Source: Arabidopsis thaliana (taxonomy: Eukaryota; Streptophyta; Magnoliopsida; Brassicales; Brassicaceae). Taken from it: a DNA stretch of 64,000 bases. How positions within the stretch are numbered: the stretch's first letter is position 1; each line of letters begins with the position of its first letter. Shown in pieces: positions 52,716-64,000 of this stretch. The notes beneath the pieces are model-generated. The model did not search any database. It was not told the origin of the DNA and was given only the letters and a program-made list of their open reading frames with translations. Location of the stretch: positions 8,123,001-8,187,000 of the forward strand of contig NC_003075.7 in NCBI RefSeq assembly GCF_000001735.4, given 5' to 3'. The position numbers and the translations under genes are program-made.

Positions 52716-53359
52716 GGCAAATTGGAGAGAACAAGGGAAATCTCAAAATGAGAATAGGGTTGTTACGATTTGGTGAAGAATTAGGGTTACGCTTTTAATA
52801 TAGTCAACGAGAAGAAAAATTTGCTTGTTTTGGGATTTTAAGAAGTTATTGGGCCATTAACATATCTAAGCCCACTTAAACAATTGTTTTTGGTGACTTA
52901 GCTAGAACCGACGAAGAAGAAGATGAAGTAGCAATTAGAGAGAAAAAGACAAGGACAAGAAGAAAGTTGTGCTGTCGCAACCAAACTAAGGGTGTATATA
53001 TGTGTGTGTGGTAAGTAGAAAAACTACTAAGGTATGCTTGTATGTATCATGTTGTGTAAAAGGAATCCGAGTTATCATGTTCCAAACGTTTTTGTGTTTC
53101 ATCAAACAAGTAGACACAAAACAGAGAGTGAGGTATATAAGAATTCGCAATAAAAGATTATTCTGAAATAATTCAAAAAAATGTTCCTTCCGGTATATCA
53201 AATCCCATGATCTACAACCCTAATAACAAAAAGTTAACTTTGAAAAGAGCTTATCTTTATCCTATTAAACACCAAGTATATTCTACATCAAAAGCTTACT
53301 TAAGCATATCAGTTTGTGTATAAGCACAAGACATTTTTAACTTATCCATAACAATTGAA
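52716..53359. other. Gene-free spacer
   Basis: Upstream of the DUF295 gene there is AT-rich sequence with no supported feature. Confidence 0.5.
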
Positions 53360-53510
53360 ACTTTGTAACCCTTTTGACCACCCAGCTACTCTTTTGGATG
53401 ATGACCCTCTGCAGACAGCTGAGACTGTAGTCTCCAGGCCATGTTTAAATGTCTTATTTGCTGAGGCAATCAAAAGTCCCTTGCTTTCCACTAACAGCGA
53501 GGTGAAACAT
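53360..53510 (+). pseudogene. Displaced fragment of a PRD1 exon
   Basis: This matches part of PRD1 exon 4 (56622-56822). The string accctctgcagacagctgag, then ccaggcc, tgtttaaatgtcttatttgctgaggcaatcaaa and gctttccact, aligns with few changes. About 60 bases after gttgacca are missing compared with the exon, and the boundary sequence aactttgtaacccttttgac includes the intron acceptor side. So this is a genomic, not cDNA-derived, copy lying about 3.3 kb from the source. It is not part of the neighbouring PPR gene. Confidence 0.85.
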
Positions 53511-53708
53511 GCCGTAGTAGCTAAAGACTGTTTTCAAAGTCGGACCAGACACCACAACTTTTCCATGTACACAATTAGCTGTGGTCTGAGCCTCATTACC
53601 AAAATCTAGATGTAAGTTTCAAGAGCTTTTGGTGCGGTTTTGATCTTTACCATTCTGGTAATCTTTCACATGTACAACCAGAAGACGCTGAAATCTCCAT
53701 CCCATCTT

Positions 53709-55142
53709 TCATATTGAGCTACACCCGGGAACCTTAGAAATCTGTTTCTCCTTCATCCACTGCCTCAGACTCTCAGCTTCATCAAACCGACCTGCAGCTG
53801 AATATAGACCGGCCAACGTTACATAGTAGCTAGCTTTTCTCGGCTTAAGTTGAATCAGCTCCCTCGCCACTCTTTCCCCAACTTCTACATTTCCATACAC
53901 CTTGCACCCACTCAACACCGCACCCATAACAGCCTCATCAGGTTTCACGGGCATATCTTCCAGAAACTTCTCTGCTTCCTCCAGAAGACCTGCTCGAGAC
54001 ATACAATCCGCCACACTAGCATAGTGTTTCAGTTCAGGAACTATATTATATTCCTGCATTAGTCTGAAATACAGCCAAGATTTTTCCACAAGACCGCCAT
54101 GGGCACAGGCTGATAAGACACCAAGAAAAGTGACAGCATTGGGTTCAATTCCTTCCTTAAGCATCTCATCAAAGAGTTTAAAAGACATTACCACGTCTCC
54201 ATCCAAACCATACCCCAAAATAAGCGAGCTCCAAGAGATCACATCTCGTCTCGACATATTTACAAATACAGTGTGCGCATAGTCCAGTATCGAGCACTTT
54301 ACATACATATCTGTTATAGCATTGCCGAGATTCAAGCCCAAGCAGGAGCATCTCCTGATACACCATCCATGGACGCTCTTCCCGTGCTTCAACGCTCCAA
54401 GTTGTCCACAAGCCATAAGTAAACTCACCATCACCACTGAATCCAGCGCAAATCCAGAATACCCCATTTCTCTGAACATGGCTAAACCCAACATAGCTTC
54501 TCCTTGCTGAACATACCCACCAAACATAGCTGTATAAAGAACAGAGTCTCTCACAGGCATATCGTCGAACAACTTACGTGCATGTAAAAGTTTCCCCATA
54601 TCTACATACATTATCACTAAAGCCGAACTAACAAACAAACTTGAGCTAAACCCAAGTTTCAAACACAGAACATGAATCAAATCTCCAGATTTCGCTTCCC
54701 TAGACGCAGAGCAAGCTCGTAGAATAAGAGGAAGCGTAAAATCATCCGGTCTAACACAAGACTCTCGCCACATACGAAGAAACAAATCAATTGACTTGGA
54801 AGCAAAACCCGATCTAGAGAACTCACCGATGATTATATTCCAAGAGAAAATGTTGCGATAAGGCATGTGCCAGAAGACAGAAAGCGAAGTAGGAAAGAGA
54901 TGGTTCAGCTTGGAATAAGCGAGGACGAGCTTGGAGCTGAGCACAACGTTGGAATAGAGAAATGTACGAAGAAGGTGAGCGTGGAGATGGCGTAGATGTT
55001 TAGCGTTTGGAGAATGATGTAGAAGCGAGAAGAGATCAGGAGGATTCTGTGTAGTTACTGATAAAGCTCGAGCTTTCAAGAACATTGCGAATAGACTCTT
55101 CGTAGGAGACGAGTACAAGGAAGAGGAAGATGGTAAGTGCAT
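53709..55142 (-). CDS. Pentatricopeptide repeat protein, PLS class (At4g14170-like)
   Basis: This is an intronless frame of 477 aa starting MHLPSSSSLYSSPTKSLFAM. The N-terminus is serine-rich and basic, fitting an organellar targeting peptide. Repeats of the P/L/S type run through the body (for example RNIFSWNIIIGEFSRSGF, RDVISWSSLILGYGLDGD, PNAVTFLGVLSACAHGGLVE). The C-terminus has E-like motifs and ends KVPGCSSI, without a DYW domain. PLS proteins bind organelle RNA, often for C-to-U editing, but the target cannot be read from the sequence. The start lies 188 bases from the PRD1 start on the other strand. Confidence 0.9.
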   Translation of the reverse strand: MHLPSSSSLYSSPTKSLFAMFLKARALSVTTQNPPDLFSLLHHSPNAKHLRHLHAHLLRTFLYSNVVLSSKLVLAYSKLNHLFPTSLSVFWHMPYRNIFSWNIIIGEFSRSGFASKSIDLFLRMWRESCVRPDDFTLPLILRACSASREAKSGDLIHVLCLKLGFSSSLFVSSALVIMYVDMGKLLHARKLFDDMPVRDSVLYTAMFGGYVQQGEAMLGLAMFREMGYSGFALDSVVMVSLLMACGQLGALKHGKSVHGWCIRRCSCLGLNLGNAITDMYVKCSILDYAHTVFVNMSRRDVISWSSLILGYGLDGDVVMSFKLFDEMLKEGIEPNAVTFLGVLSACAHGGLVEKSWLYFRLMQEYNIVPELKHYASVADCMSRAGLLEEAEKFLEDMPVKPDEAVMGAVLSGCKVYGNVEVGERVARELIQLKPRKASYYVTLAGLYSAAGRFDEAESLRQWMKEKQISKVPGCSSI

Positions 55143-55329
55143 CGCATCACAAAATCCAGAGAATAGTGGAAGATGCTTTATGATTTAATCCAAAACTTTA
55201 TTTTATGATTTTATATCAAATTTTAAAATAAGGAACTCTTAAAAGTAATATAACTGTAAAATCATTTTTGTTGGGACGCCATTTCTAAAAGTTCGAAATT
55301 TCCCAGTCTCTCTCTTTCGCGCTCTCACA
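55143..55329. promoter_or_regulatory. Short divergent promoter between PPR and PRD1
   Basis: Only 187 bases separate the two ATGs on opposite strands. The region is AT-rich (ttttatgattttatatcaaattttaaaataa). A small hairpin-prone ccatttctaaaagttcgaaatttccc lies near the PRD1 side. Both leaders must be short or overlap. Confidence 0.5.
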
Positions 55330-58300
55330 ATGTTCTTCCAACACTCACAGTTGCAAAACTCCGATCATCTCCTCCATGAATCTATGGCGGATTCAAACCA
55401 TCAATCTCTTTCGCCGCCATGCGCTAACGGCCACCGATCCACAATTTCTCTCCGCGACGACCAAGGGGGAACATTCTGCTTAATCTGCTTCTCCAATCTC
55501 GTCTCCGATCCACGCATTCCCACTGTACATGTCTCCTACGCGCTTCACCAGCTCTCAATCGCTATCTCTGAACCTATCTTCCTCCGAACCTTACTCTCCT
55601 CTCATATCCACTTTCTCGTATCGCCTCTCGTTCACGCTCTCTCTTCGATTGATGATGCTCCAATCGCTATCCAGATTATGGATATGATCTCTCTTCTCTG
55701 TTCCGTTGAGGAATCTTCAATCGGTGAGGATTTTGTGGAGAGAATATCCGATCAGCTTTCTTCTGGTGCTTTGGGTTGGAGCCGAAGACAGCTCCATATG
55801 GTATTGTTACATTTCTAGGGTTTTAATTGGGGATTCTCGTTGAGATTTTCGTGAATCTATCGGATAAGCTTGAAATCTATATTCTCTCATAGATTGCTTA
55901 TTGTCTGTGTTTTGCAGCTTCACTGCTTTGGTGTTCTTATGAGTTGTGAGAATATAAATATCAATTCTCATATCAGAGATAAAGAAGCTCTTGTTTGCCA
56001 ACTCGTTGAAGGTCTTCAGTTACCGAGGTAATGTGCATAATCCACCTTTGGAGACCACTGTTTTTACTATATTGTATGGGGACTGTTGTGATTTATCTTT
56101 TTTCTCATACTAGTGAGGAGATCCGTGGTGAAATTCTTTTTGCTCTGTACAAGTTTTCTGCTCTACAGTTCACAGAACAAAATGTTGATGGAATTGAGGT
56201 TCTTTCTTTATTGTGTCCTAAGCTTTTATGCCTATCTTTGGAGGCTCTTGCAAAGACACAGAGAGATGATGTTCGCTTGAATTGTGTAGGTTCGTATGAG
56301 CTTATATATCTACTTCGTTCTTATGCGGTAGACATTGTTTTCATCTTTAACTCAACCATGAATAGATTTGCATAGTCATATCCTAAAGTCCTAGTTCCTC
56401 TACTTTGGAGTCTTGTGACGCTTAAGTAATTATTCAGCGTTTTCCATTGGAAAAATGTTTGGTGATATGTTGTCATTGGCTATAGACTGACTAGAAAACC
56501 ATGATAGAATTGTTAATGAATTTCTTATAGCAGTAGTACATTCTCAGTTTGAGTCTCCCATTATTGTTGTTGTTGTTGTTGTTTCTTTTTAACTTGTTAT
56601 GTCAGCTAACAGAGAAATTTGAACTTTGTAGCCCTGTTGACCATCTTGGCCCAGCAAGGTCTTTTAGCAAATTCACATTCAAATAGTGCCAGCAGCATGA
56701 GCTTGGATGAAGTGGATGATGACCCTATGCAGACTGCTGAGAATGTAGCCGCCAGGCCTTGTTTAAATGTCTTATTTGCTGAGGCAATCAAAGGTCCGTT
56801 GCTTTCCACTGACAGCGAGGTGCAAATAAAAACCCTTGATCTTATCTTCCACTACATATCTCAAGAGAGTACACCAAGCAAACAAATTCAAGTTATGGTA
56901 GAAGAAAATGTTGCTGATTATATATTTGAGATACTGCGGTTATCAGGTAATGGCAGTCTCCTTGAATAATAAGTTAAAAGTATACTGCTATTGGGCATTC
57001 CTTTATACTGGAAAGACTAAAAAGTTTTCCAGACACTAGCGGAAGGTTGAGAAGCTAAGAAATGAAGTTATCATTTAACTTCTTTCAGATGTCAAATGCA
57101 TAATTCATTGTTTCCTACACAATTTTAACAACTTGTTCAGATAGTCTTTATACTGTTTGCCAATTACAATTTCCGCTTGATTCATATCTTTCTCTTGCTT
57201 GCCATTTTTTCCTCTGGAAGCTCACATCTCAACGAGCATTGATAGATATTTGTTTTTATGTACCTGACTGGCGATTTTCTTTTCATGAACAGAATGTAAA
57301 GATCAAGTCGTCAACTCATGCCTCAGAGTTCTTGATCTCTTTTCCCTAGCCGAGCATTCCTTTCGGAAGAGACTTGTTATTGGGTTTCCTTCAGTCATCC
57401 GAGTGCTTCACTATGTAGGCGAAGTTCCTTGCCATCCTTTTCAAATACAGACACTGAAGCTTATTTCGAGCTGTATCTCTGATTTCCCTGGGATTGCTTC
57501 TAGTTCTCAAGTTCAGGAAATTGCTCTGGTTCTGAAAAAGATGCTTGAAAGATATTATTCTCAGGAGATGGGATTATTTCCGGATGCATTTGCTATTATC
57601 TGCTCAGTCTTTGTTTCCCTTATGAAAACTCCATCTTTTGGGGAGACTGCGGATGTGTTAACATCATTGCAAGAATCCTTGAGACATTCCATTTTGGCCT
57701 CTCTTAGTCTCCCTGAGAAAGATTCAACCCAGATATTGCATGCAGTCTACTTACTCAATGAAGTATATGTGTATTGTACTGCATCAACATCCATAAACAA
57801 GACCATTTGCATTGAGCTAAGACACTGTGTTATAGACGTGTGTACATCACATCTATTGCCTTGGTTTCTCTCTGATGTCAACGAGGTCAATGAGGAAGCA
57901 ACTCTTGGCATAATGGAAACTTTCCATTCTATTCTGCTACAGAATTCAGATATTCAAGCCAAGGAGTTTGCAGAATTGCTTGTTTCAGCAGATTGGTTCA
58001 GCTTTTCGTTTGGATGTCTAGGAAACTTTTGTACAGATAATATGAAACAGAGGATATATTTGATGCTCAGTTCCCTTGTTGATATACTTCTCGAACAGAA
58101 AACGGGGTCACATATCAGAGATGCTCTTCATTGTCTTCCTTCTGATCCACAAGATTTGCTGTTTTTGCTCGGGCAAGCTAGTTCCAATAATCAGGAATTG
58201 GCTTCTTGCCAGTCCGCAGCTCTGCTGATTTTCCATACAAGTTCGATATACAATGACAGGTGAATTAGCTTTTTGATAAACGCACTAAGGATCCTGATTT

Positions 58301-60515
58301 CTTTCTCTTCCTTATATTATTCTTCATTTTTTGCAGGCTTGCAGATGATAAGCTGGTTTTAGCTTCTTTGGAGCAATACATTATTCTAAACAAGACAAGT
58401 TTAATATGTGCGATCTCTGATTCTCCAGCTCTGCTCAACCTAGTGAATCTTTATGGTCTTTGCAGGAGTCTTCAAAACGAGAGATACCAGATATCCTACA
58501 GTCTTGAAGCTGAGAGAATAATCTTCCATCTACTAAACGAATATGAGTGGGACTTGGGTTCCATTAATATTCATCTAGAATCTCTGAAGTGGCTTTTTCA
58601 ACAAGAAAGTATCAGCAAAAGTTTAATTTACCAGATCCAAAAGATCTCCCGGAACAACTTAATTGGAAATGAAGTTCACAATGTATATGGAGATGGCAGA
58701 CAGAGATCCCTCACATATTGGTTTGCAAAGTTGATATCAGAAGGAGACAACTATGCCGCAACTCTTCTAGTCAACTTGTTGACACAGCTTGCAGAGAAGG
58801 AAGAGCAAGAGAATGATGTTATCTCAATTTTAAATCTCATGAACACAATTGTTTCTATATTCCCAACTGCCTCCAACAATTTATCCATGAATGGAATTGG
58901 GAGTGTAATTCATAGACTCGTTTCTGGTTTCAGTAACTCATCCTTGGGAACATCGTTTAGAACACTCCTTCTGCTAGTATTCAACATTTTAACTTCTGTG
59001 CAACCGGCAGTGCTTATGATTGATGAATCATGGTATGCTGTATCGATAAAGGTAAGGCCATCTAGACTTATTCTCCACCAACATTGCCATGTTATCAAAG
59101 AGCTCACTGAATCCTCTTTGTCTTGTAGTTGTTAAATTTTTTGAGCTTGCGAGACACTGCTATAAAACAGAACCATGAAGATATGGTGGTGATTGGCATT
59201 CTTTCTTTGGTTCTGTACCACTCGTCAGATGGAGCACTTGTGGAAGCTTCAAGAAATATTGTGTCGAATTCGTACCTGGTATCAGCAATCAACACTGTGG
59301 TTGATGTAGCCTGCTCAAAGGGTCCAGCATTGACTCAGTGTCAGGATGAAACTAACATCGGAGAGGCTCTAGCATTCACGTTACTTCTCTATTTTTTCTC
59401 ACTAAGAAGGTAGCATTTGAAATTGTTCACACTGATAGATCCTACTTCTAACCGTTCTGACTTCCTTTTGGCCTACTAGTTTGCAGATTGTTCTAGCTGG
59501 AGCAGTAGATTGGCAAACTTTCTTTGGCACGTCGACCAGCCTGGAAACACTACCCGTAGTCTGCATCCATTGCCATAATTTGTGCAGGTTGATGCATTTT
59601 GGAGCACCACAAATCAAGCTTATCGCCTCTTATTGTCTTTTGGAGTTGCTCACTGGACTATCAGAACAGGTTGACATAAAAAAAGAGCAACTACAGTGTT
59701 CATCGAGTTACCTAAAATCAATGAAGGCTGTTTTAGGTGGTCTTGTATTCTGTGATGACATAAGAGTAGCGACAAACTCTGCGCTTTGTCTTTCCATGAT
59801 TTTAGGATGGGAAGACATGGAAGGAAGAACAGAGATGCTTAAGACCAGCTCATGGTACAGGTTTATTGCAGAAGAAATGTCAGTTTCCTTGGCCATGCCT
59901 TGTTCAGCATCAAGTACATACGTGAACCACCACAAGCCGGCAGTCTATCTAACCGTTGCCATGCTAAGACTCAAGAACAAGCCAGTTTGGCTGAGAACTG
60001 TTTTTGATGAGTCTTGCATCTCTAGCATGATTCAAAATCTGAATGGGATAAACATCAGCAGAGAGATTGTAATATTATTTCGAGAACTTATGCAGGCTGA
60101 GTTATTGAATTCCCAGCAAGTGACCAAGTTGGATCGTGCATTCCAGGTTAGTAACGCAGATAAGTTTACTCGACATAGGTTTGAATACATCAAATTGATT
60201 TCATAAAAATCTCTGGTCCTGCAGGAATGTAGAAAACAAATGCACAGGAATGGAACTCGAGATGAGACAGTTGAAGAACAAGTGCAACGGAAAATTCCCT
60301 CAATCCATGATCATAGTGAGTTCTGCAACTATCTTGTTCATTTGATGGTATCTAATTCGTTTGGACACCCAAGTGAAAGCGAAACATACACCCAGAAGAA
60401 GAAACAGATTCTTGATGAGATGGAACAATTCTCCGAGCTAATATCAACAAGAGAAGGCCGTGTAAGCCCTATACAAGAAGAAACAAGACAAATGCAAACA
60501 GAGAGAATCGTGTAG
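55330..60515 (+). CDS. PRD1: Putative recombination initiation defect 1
   Basis: Nine exons (55330-55800, 55918-56027, 56114-56289, 56632-56946, 57293-58259, 58337-59051, 59129-59409, 59480-60146, 60225-60515) encode 1330 aa, the length I remember for PRD1. The start MFFQHSQLQ is used. The protein is rich in helical, armadillo-like repeats without an enzymatic motif. PRD1 is needed for meiotic DNA double-strand break formation with SPO11 and is the plant counterpart of mammalian MEI1. A pair of cysteines (FCLICFSNL) near residue 50 may form a small metal site, which is speculative. A fragment of exon 4 is duplicated at 53360. Intron 3 contains a (TTG)n run at about 56560-56582. I recognise it as At4g14180. 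Confidence 0.95.
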
Positions 60516-60593
60516 AAGAGCAGACTTAAGAGAAGCTTACAACTGTTAGTCTCTACATACAGTCTAGTGTTTGTATAGGTTCAAATTTACATA

Positions 60594-62180
60594 CTAAGGT
60601 ACAGTTTTCTGATTCTTAACCACTAGTTCCATTAGATACTGGTAAGTCCATGACTTCGATTCTCCGTCTCTCGTACCAAGAGACTGGTTCTTCACTTCTT
60701 CACAGCTCCTGAGAAACTGCCCCTTACCAAAAGCAGCATGAACCAAAGGGTCTGTCTTCATTTCCACAGGCTTATCAAGAAACCCAATCTTTTTCCAAGT
60801 CATAAAAACTCCAGTGCCGTCGAACCTAGCTTCACTCAAGTCAAAGACAATTCCTACAGTTACAAGATCAAGCTTCACATGTTTTATCCGGAGCTCAGAG
60901 AGTAACAGCTCAATGCTCGTGAAATCTCCCATCTTTGAGTAAGCTAAAAGTGCGATATTGGCAAAAGTTGTATTCCAAGGAACTCTAGCTTCTTCCATCT
61001 CTTTAACAACATAATCCAAACCTTTCCGACTCACAAGTCGGGCATGACACAGAAGCCTGAGACACCAAGCAAGTTCAGTCCTACGGGTTCTAGAAGCAGA
61101 AATGCCACGACCCAAATCATCAAGTCTCGAGAACATGAGGTTTTCAATATAAACATTAGCTAATTTCCTAACTAAACCCTCATCCAAAGAAATCCCAAAC
61201 CTTATAATCTTGTTACACGTTTCCTCCATCTTTTCAATTAGCCCAAACTCTGCATAAGCTTCAAGCATAGACAACAACGTAGAAGGCTCCAAAGTCATCT
61301 TCCTCGACATCAAACTCTGATACATTTGCTCCATTCTCTTAAGCAACCCTCCTCGGGAAAACTCGCGTATGAGTAGATTATAAGTAACATGATCACGCAC
61401 ACAACCATCAGATTCCATTCTCTTAAGACACAAAACAATCTCATCATACATTTTCCATTTACCATATGCTTCAATCAATCCATCGTATGTCTCCGTTATC
61501 GGTAACAGACCATTCTCCTTCATATGATTCAAGTAGAACATAGCTTCCTCAAACTTCCCATCATCAGCATAACTATGTATGATTGAATTATAGATTTCTA
61601 AAGACGGACTTAGCTCATGATCATCAATCATACTACGAAAAGCTCGAATTGCTTCACTCATCGATTTTTCCTCACATAAAAACCTTATAATCCTTTCGTA
61701 ATTGTTCTCACTTATTCGCGAAGGCTCAAGATTCTTCCACGTATCAAAAACCTGTAATTGAAAGAAGAAACAAAAAGTCATCTTCATGTTCTGAAATTTT
61801 ATGAAAGAGATAGATACAGAGGAGGAAAGTACAGGAAGAATCTCGTGGAGTCTTGAGGACTGACGGAGAAAACGAATAACGGCCCAGAAATGGTCTTTGC
61901 TCCAATCTCCATCCTCCTGAAGAAGCCGTAGAGGACACGAACCGGAAAGACTGAGCCGCCGTGTCAATGAACTGAGAAACCGGTGGTGGTGGAGAAGAGA
62001 GGTGGGCTGTGTCGCGTCGCCATTGATAGACAAGGGCAAAGAGCGGCGGAGAGAAGAAGGTCTAGGTATCGAATAGGAGGTAGATGTGAGAAAGCTTGAG
62101 TTCAAATTCCATGGAGGAGGAGGTGGCTTCTTCAGTAGCGTCGCTCTGTGGAGAAATTGCGCCGTCGTCAGATTCTCCAT
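60594..62180 (-). CDS. Pentatricopeptide repeat protein, P class (At4g14190-like)
   Basis: Two exons (62180-61833, 61751-60594) encode 501 aa, starting MENLTTAQFLHRATLLKKPP. The N-terminus looks like an organellar targeting peptide. P-type repeats follow, such as PSLEIYNSIIHSYADDGKFE and DHVTYNLLIREFSRGGLLKR. The 81 bp intron is a multiple of three with no stop, so unspliced RNA would encode a 528 aa form with 27 extra, hydrophobic residues. Splicing joins LPV to FDTWKNLEPS and restores a typical helix. P-class proteins bind and stabilise or process organelle transcripts. The gene converges with PRD1, with only 78 bases between stop codons. Confidence 0.9.
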   Translation of the reverse strand: MENLTTAQFLHRATLLKKPPPPPWNLNSSFLTSTSYSIPRPSSLRRSLPLSINGDATQPTSLLHHHRFLSSLTRRLSLSGSCPLRLLQEDGDWSKDHFWAVIRFLRQSSRLHEILPVLSSSVSISFIKFQNMKMTFCFFFQLQVFDTWKNLEPSRISENNYERIIRFLCEEKSMSEAIRAFRSMIDDHELSPSLEIYNSIIHSYADDGKFEEAMFYLNHMKENGLLPITETYDGLIEAYGKWKMYDEIVLCLKRMESDGCVRDHVTYNLLIREFSRGGLLKRMEQMYQSLMSRKMTLEPSTLLSMLEAYAEFGLIEKMEETCNKIIRFGISLDEGLVRKLANVYIENLMFSRLDDLGRGISASRTRRTELAWCLRLLCHARLVSRKGLDYVVKEMEEARVPWNTTFANIALLAYSKMGDFTSIELLLSELRIKHVKLDLVTVGIVFDLSEARFDGTGVFMTWKKIGFLDKPVEMKTDPLVHAAFGKGQFLRSCEEVKNQSLGTRDGESKSWTYQYLMELVVKNQKTVP

Positions 62181-62523
62181 TACATTCGAAGCTCTGCAAA
62201 AAGTTTGAACCTTTTCCAGAAGAATGGATTATTTTCCCGGTTCTGGTACGGTTTAGTTTGATTTCGGTTTAAGTCTTACCAAACATTTATTCGGTTTGAT
62301 CAATTCGGTTTAAGTTCAAGCTGGTACACTCATTCAACAAACTAGGCATTCAAACGCAAACAGAAATTGAAAAAAGTCAAATTCAAAAGTGGTCTGCATA
62401 AAAGTATTCAAAGCCTAAGCAACAGTAGCGCCTACAAGAACCAAACTACTAACACGTCTTTGTACTAGCAAGTCTTCAGAAACCATTCATCATCTCCTAC
62501 ACATTATACAATAGAGTGGTGGT

Positions 62524-64000
62524 CTATTTAACATTGGAGCAGCAAACAAATGGCACCCAAAAGGGTCTTCCTTTCACTTTCTTCTCCTCTCTCTTTAAGT
62601 CCACTGGATACTTTGCTGGTGAATTCCATTCCTCGCTCACTTCTCTTTTCTCTGGCCAGTGACCATCTTCAGGGGATGTCTCCTGTCCCAGTATCGAACT
62701 CACTCTCGGTATGTTGTTACTCTCGTGATCCTTTGCTTGTTGTTGTAGCCTTGGTGATCTTGCTTCACTCAGAAGGTTCTTTAGAGGGACGTGTTGCTCC
62801 TTTGCTGTGCCCCAGCTTGTTGTCTTCTCCAAGGTGATCTCTTGGTTCTGAGATGCGTCTTCCTGTTTGTTAACTCCAGCGCTTAGACCTGTTCCATCAA
62901 AATCGACTTGGCTATTACAGAGATACACAATATTCATTTTAATGAGTGTTATATCTTGAAGAGAGTTTTGTTTTTTCGCTCATACAAGATGTATAGGATA
63001 AGTACCTGAAACTGGTCCCAAGTTAGATTCAGAAGCATTAGATGTATTATTTCTAGTGACTAGCGGACTAGAAACCAGAGATCTAATGTGAGCTTCTGAA
63101 AGATTCTGCAATCTCCCAAAATCTCGATGATCGTTTGATTCTATTGTCACTGGGACCTCAGCATAATTGTTGTGTGCTTTGACATTACCGTCGACCTCAT
63201 TTGCTTGAATTACCCCCAAGCCACCAACAACTCTATTGAATTCTGTCCTTCCGATTTCCAGTGACGTCTGATTAGCTGTATTAACAGTGTCAGGTGCAGT
63301 GCCTGTTGATCCAAAATGGCTTATAGGATATTCCGTTTTATTTGGTTCGTTTATGAAACTGCTTTCCTCCACAAGCCTTCCGTTGTTACTCTCTCTGCAA
63401 ACTTCATCTTTACTTTCAGCGCTGATTTGGAGGGCGGAGTCTTTGGATGTTTCTGTTGAACTTTTGATCTGATCACTTGCATCAGATCCCTCAAATACAA
63501 CAGACACAGGAGAAGCATAACAAGAGGATTCAGAACTCAAAGTGTCTTTTGGTTTGTTCCCCTTCTCAGCTACAACATTTGCTTGCATAAGTTCACTTTC
63601 ATTACCAGCGAGATCAACTAAACCAGTTTTGTTCGCTGCACTGCTCATATCAGCATTTGAGTCAACAACTACAGAATCTACAGCAGGTAGAGAAACTCTC
63701 AAGGTTTCTGATTCAACAGTTTGTGCATTCCCTAATGATGATTTACCCTCTTCAGCTTTCATTCCGATATCTTCAGAGTTAATCTTAGATATCAGTATGT
63801 TCTCTGCACTGGGAAATTCCTTGACCGCAACCAAATCGGTTTGGCCTTGAGGTTCAGTTTTGTCTCCAGCGAGAAGCTTGTCTGATGAAGAAACCTCTGA
63901 GCCAATACTTAAGCCTTCAGGCTTAATTCCTAAATTCTCTGCCTCAGTAAGTGTATCTATTTCACATTCTTCTCCCTTAGATGTCTCAGGAAGAAAAGGA
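62524..64000 (-). CDS. C-terminal part of an unrecognised plant protein (At4g14200 region)
   Basis: Two exons are seen: one open from the window edge to 63006, and the last exon 62906-62524. The splice cag|gtacc to ccaag|TCGATT gives SVDFDGTGLSAG in frame. The visible 459 or so residues are acidic, serine- and asparagine-rich and probably disordered. The C-terminus ends in a compact hydrophobic and cysteine block, GRPFWVPFVCCSNVK, which may be the conserved part. I do not recognise the family. The 5' part is outside the window, so the function cannot be judged. Confidence 0.75.

Overview
The window matches the Arabidopsis thaliana nuclear genome, specifically the chromosome 4 interval that runs from about At4g14090 to At4g14200. 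I recognised this from remembered protein sequences (UGT75C1, CSN8, XTH15, MET2a, ARPC4, PAKRP1, a SEC23, PRD1), not from a search. Genes have short GT-AG introns, AT-rich spacers and plant-specific families. Reconstructed lengths of 197 aa for CSN8, 289 for XTH15, 169 for ARPC4, 1519 for MET2a and 1330 for PRD1 fit the lengths I remember for these proteins. Locus numbers are given from memory and should be treated as such.

Layout. 1-0.8 kb: N-terminal half of an anthocyanin 5-O-glucosyltransferase gene (minus). 1.2-10 kb: a rearranged accessory block with two tandem F-box/LRR/FBD genes (the second cut short by a nonsense codon), two displaced CSN8 exon fragments, a broken gene resembling a cryptic-virus (partitivirus) capsid, nested small DNA transposon relics, and a third copy of only the F-box gene tail. 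10-15.2 kb: CSN8 (minus), an uncharacterised plus-strand gene sharing its promoter, and XTH15 (minus). 15.3-23.3 kb: an 8 kb gene-poor stretch with a complete-looking PIF/Harbinger-type MITE, a decayed copia gag relic split by a hAT-like element, and a ~173 bp tandem repeat array just upstream of the next gene. 23.3-29.1 kb: MET2a, a MET1-class cytosine methyltransferase. 29.5-33.3 kb: a COX16-like assembly factor and ARPC4 (both minus). 33.8-35.4 kb: gene debris (one RPA2 exon, one RING-H2 exon boxed by 21 bp direct repeats). 35.6-42 kb: PAKRP1 kinesin-12 (minus). 42.2-44.5 kb: gene-free, with degenerate repeats. 44.6-50 kb: SEC23. 51.6-52.7 kb: a frameshifted DUF295 gene. 53.4-62.2 kb: a displaced PRD1 exon fragment, a PPR gene, PRD1 and a second PPR gene. 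62.5-64 kb: the C-terminal end of an unrecognised gene (minus).

The intact genes are mostly unrelated housekeeping or developmental genes and do not form a pathway cluster. I found no new multi-gene system. The main points of interest are the F-box/CSN8 duplication scar, the virus-like relic, the RING exon between direct repeats, an AUG-less presequence-like extension upstream of COX16, an in-frame intron in a PPR gene, and two GC-AG introns.
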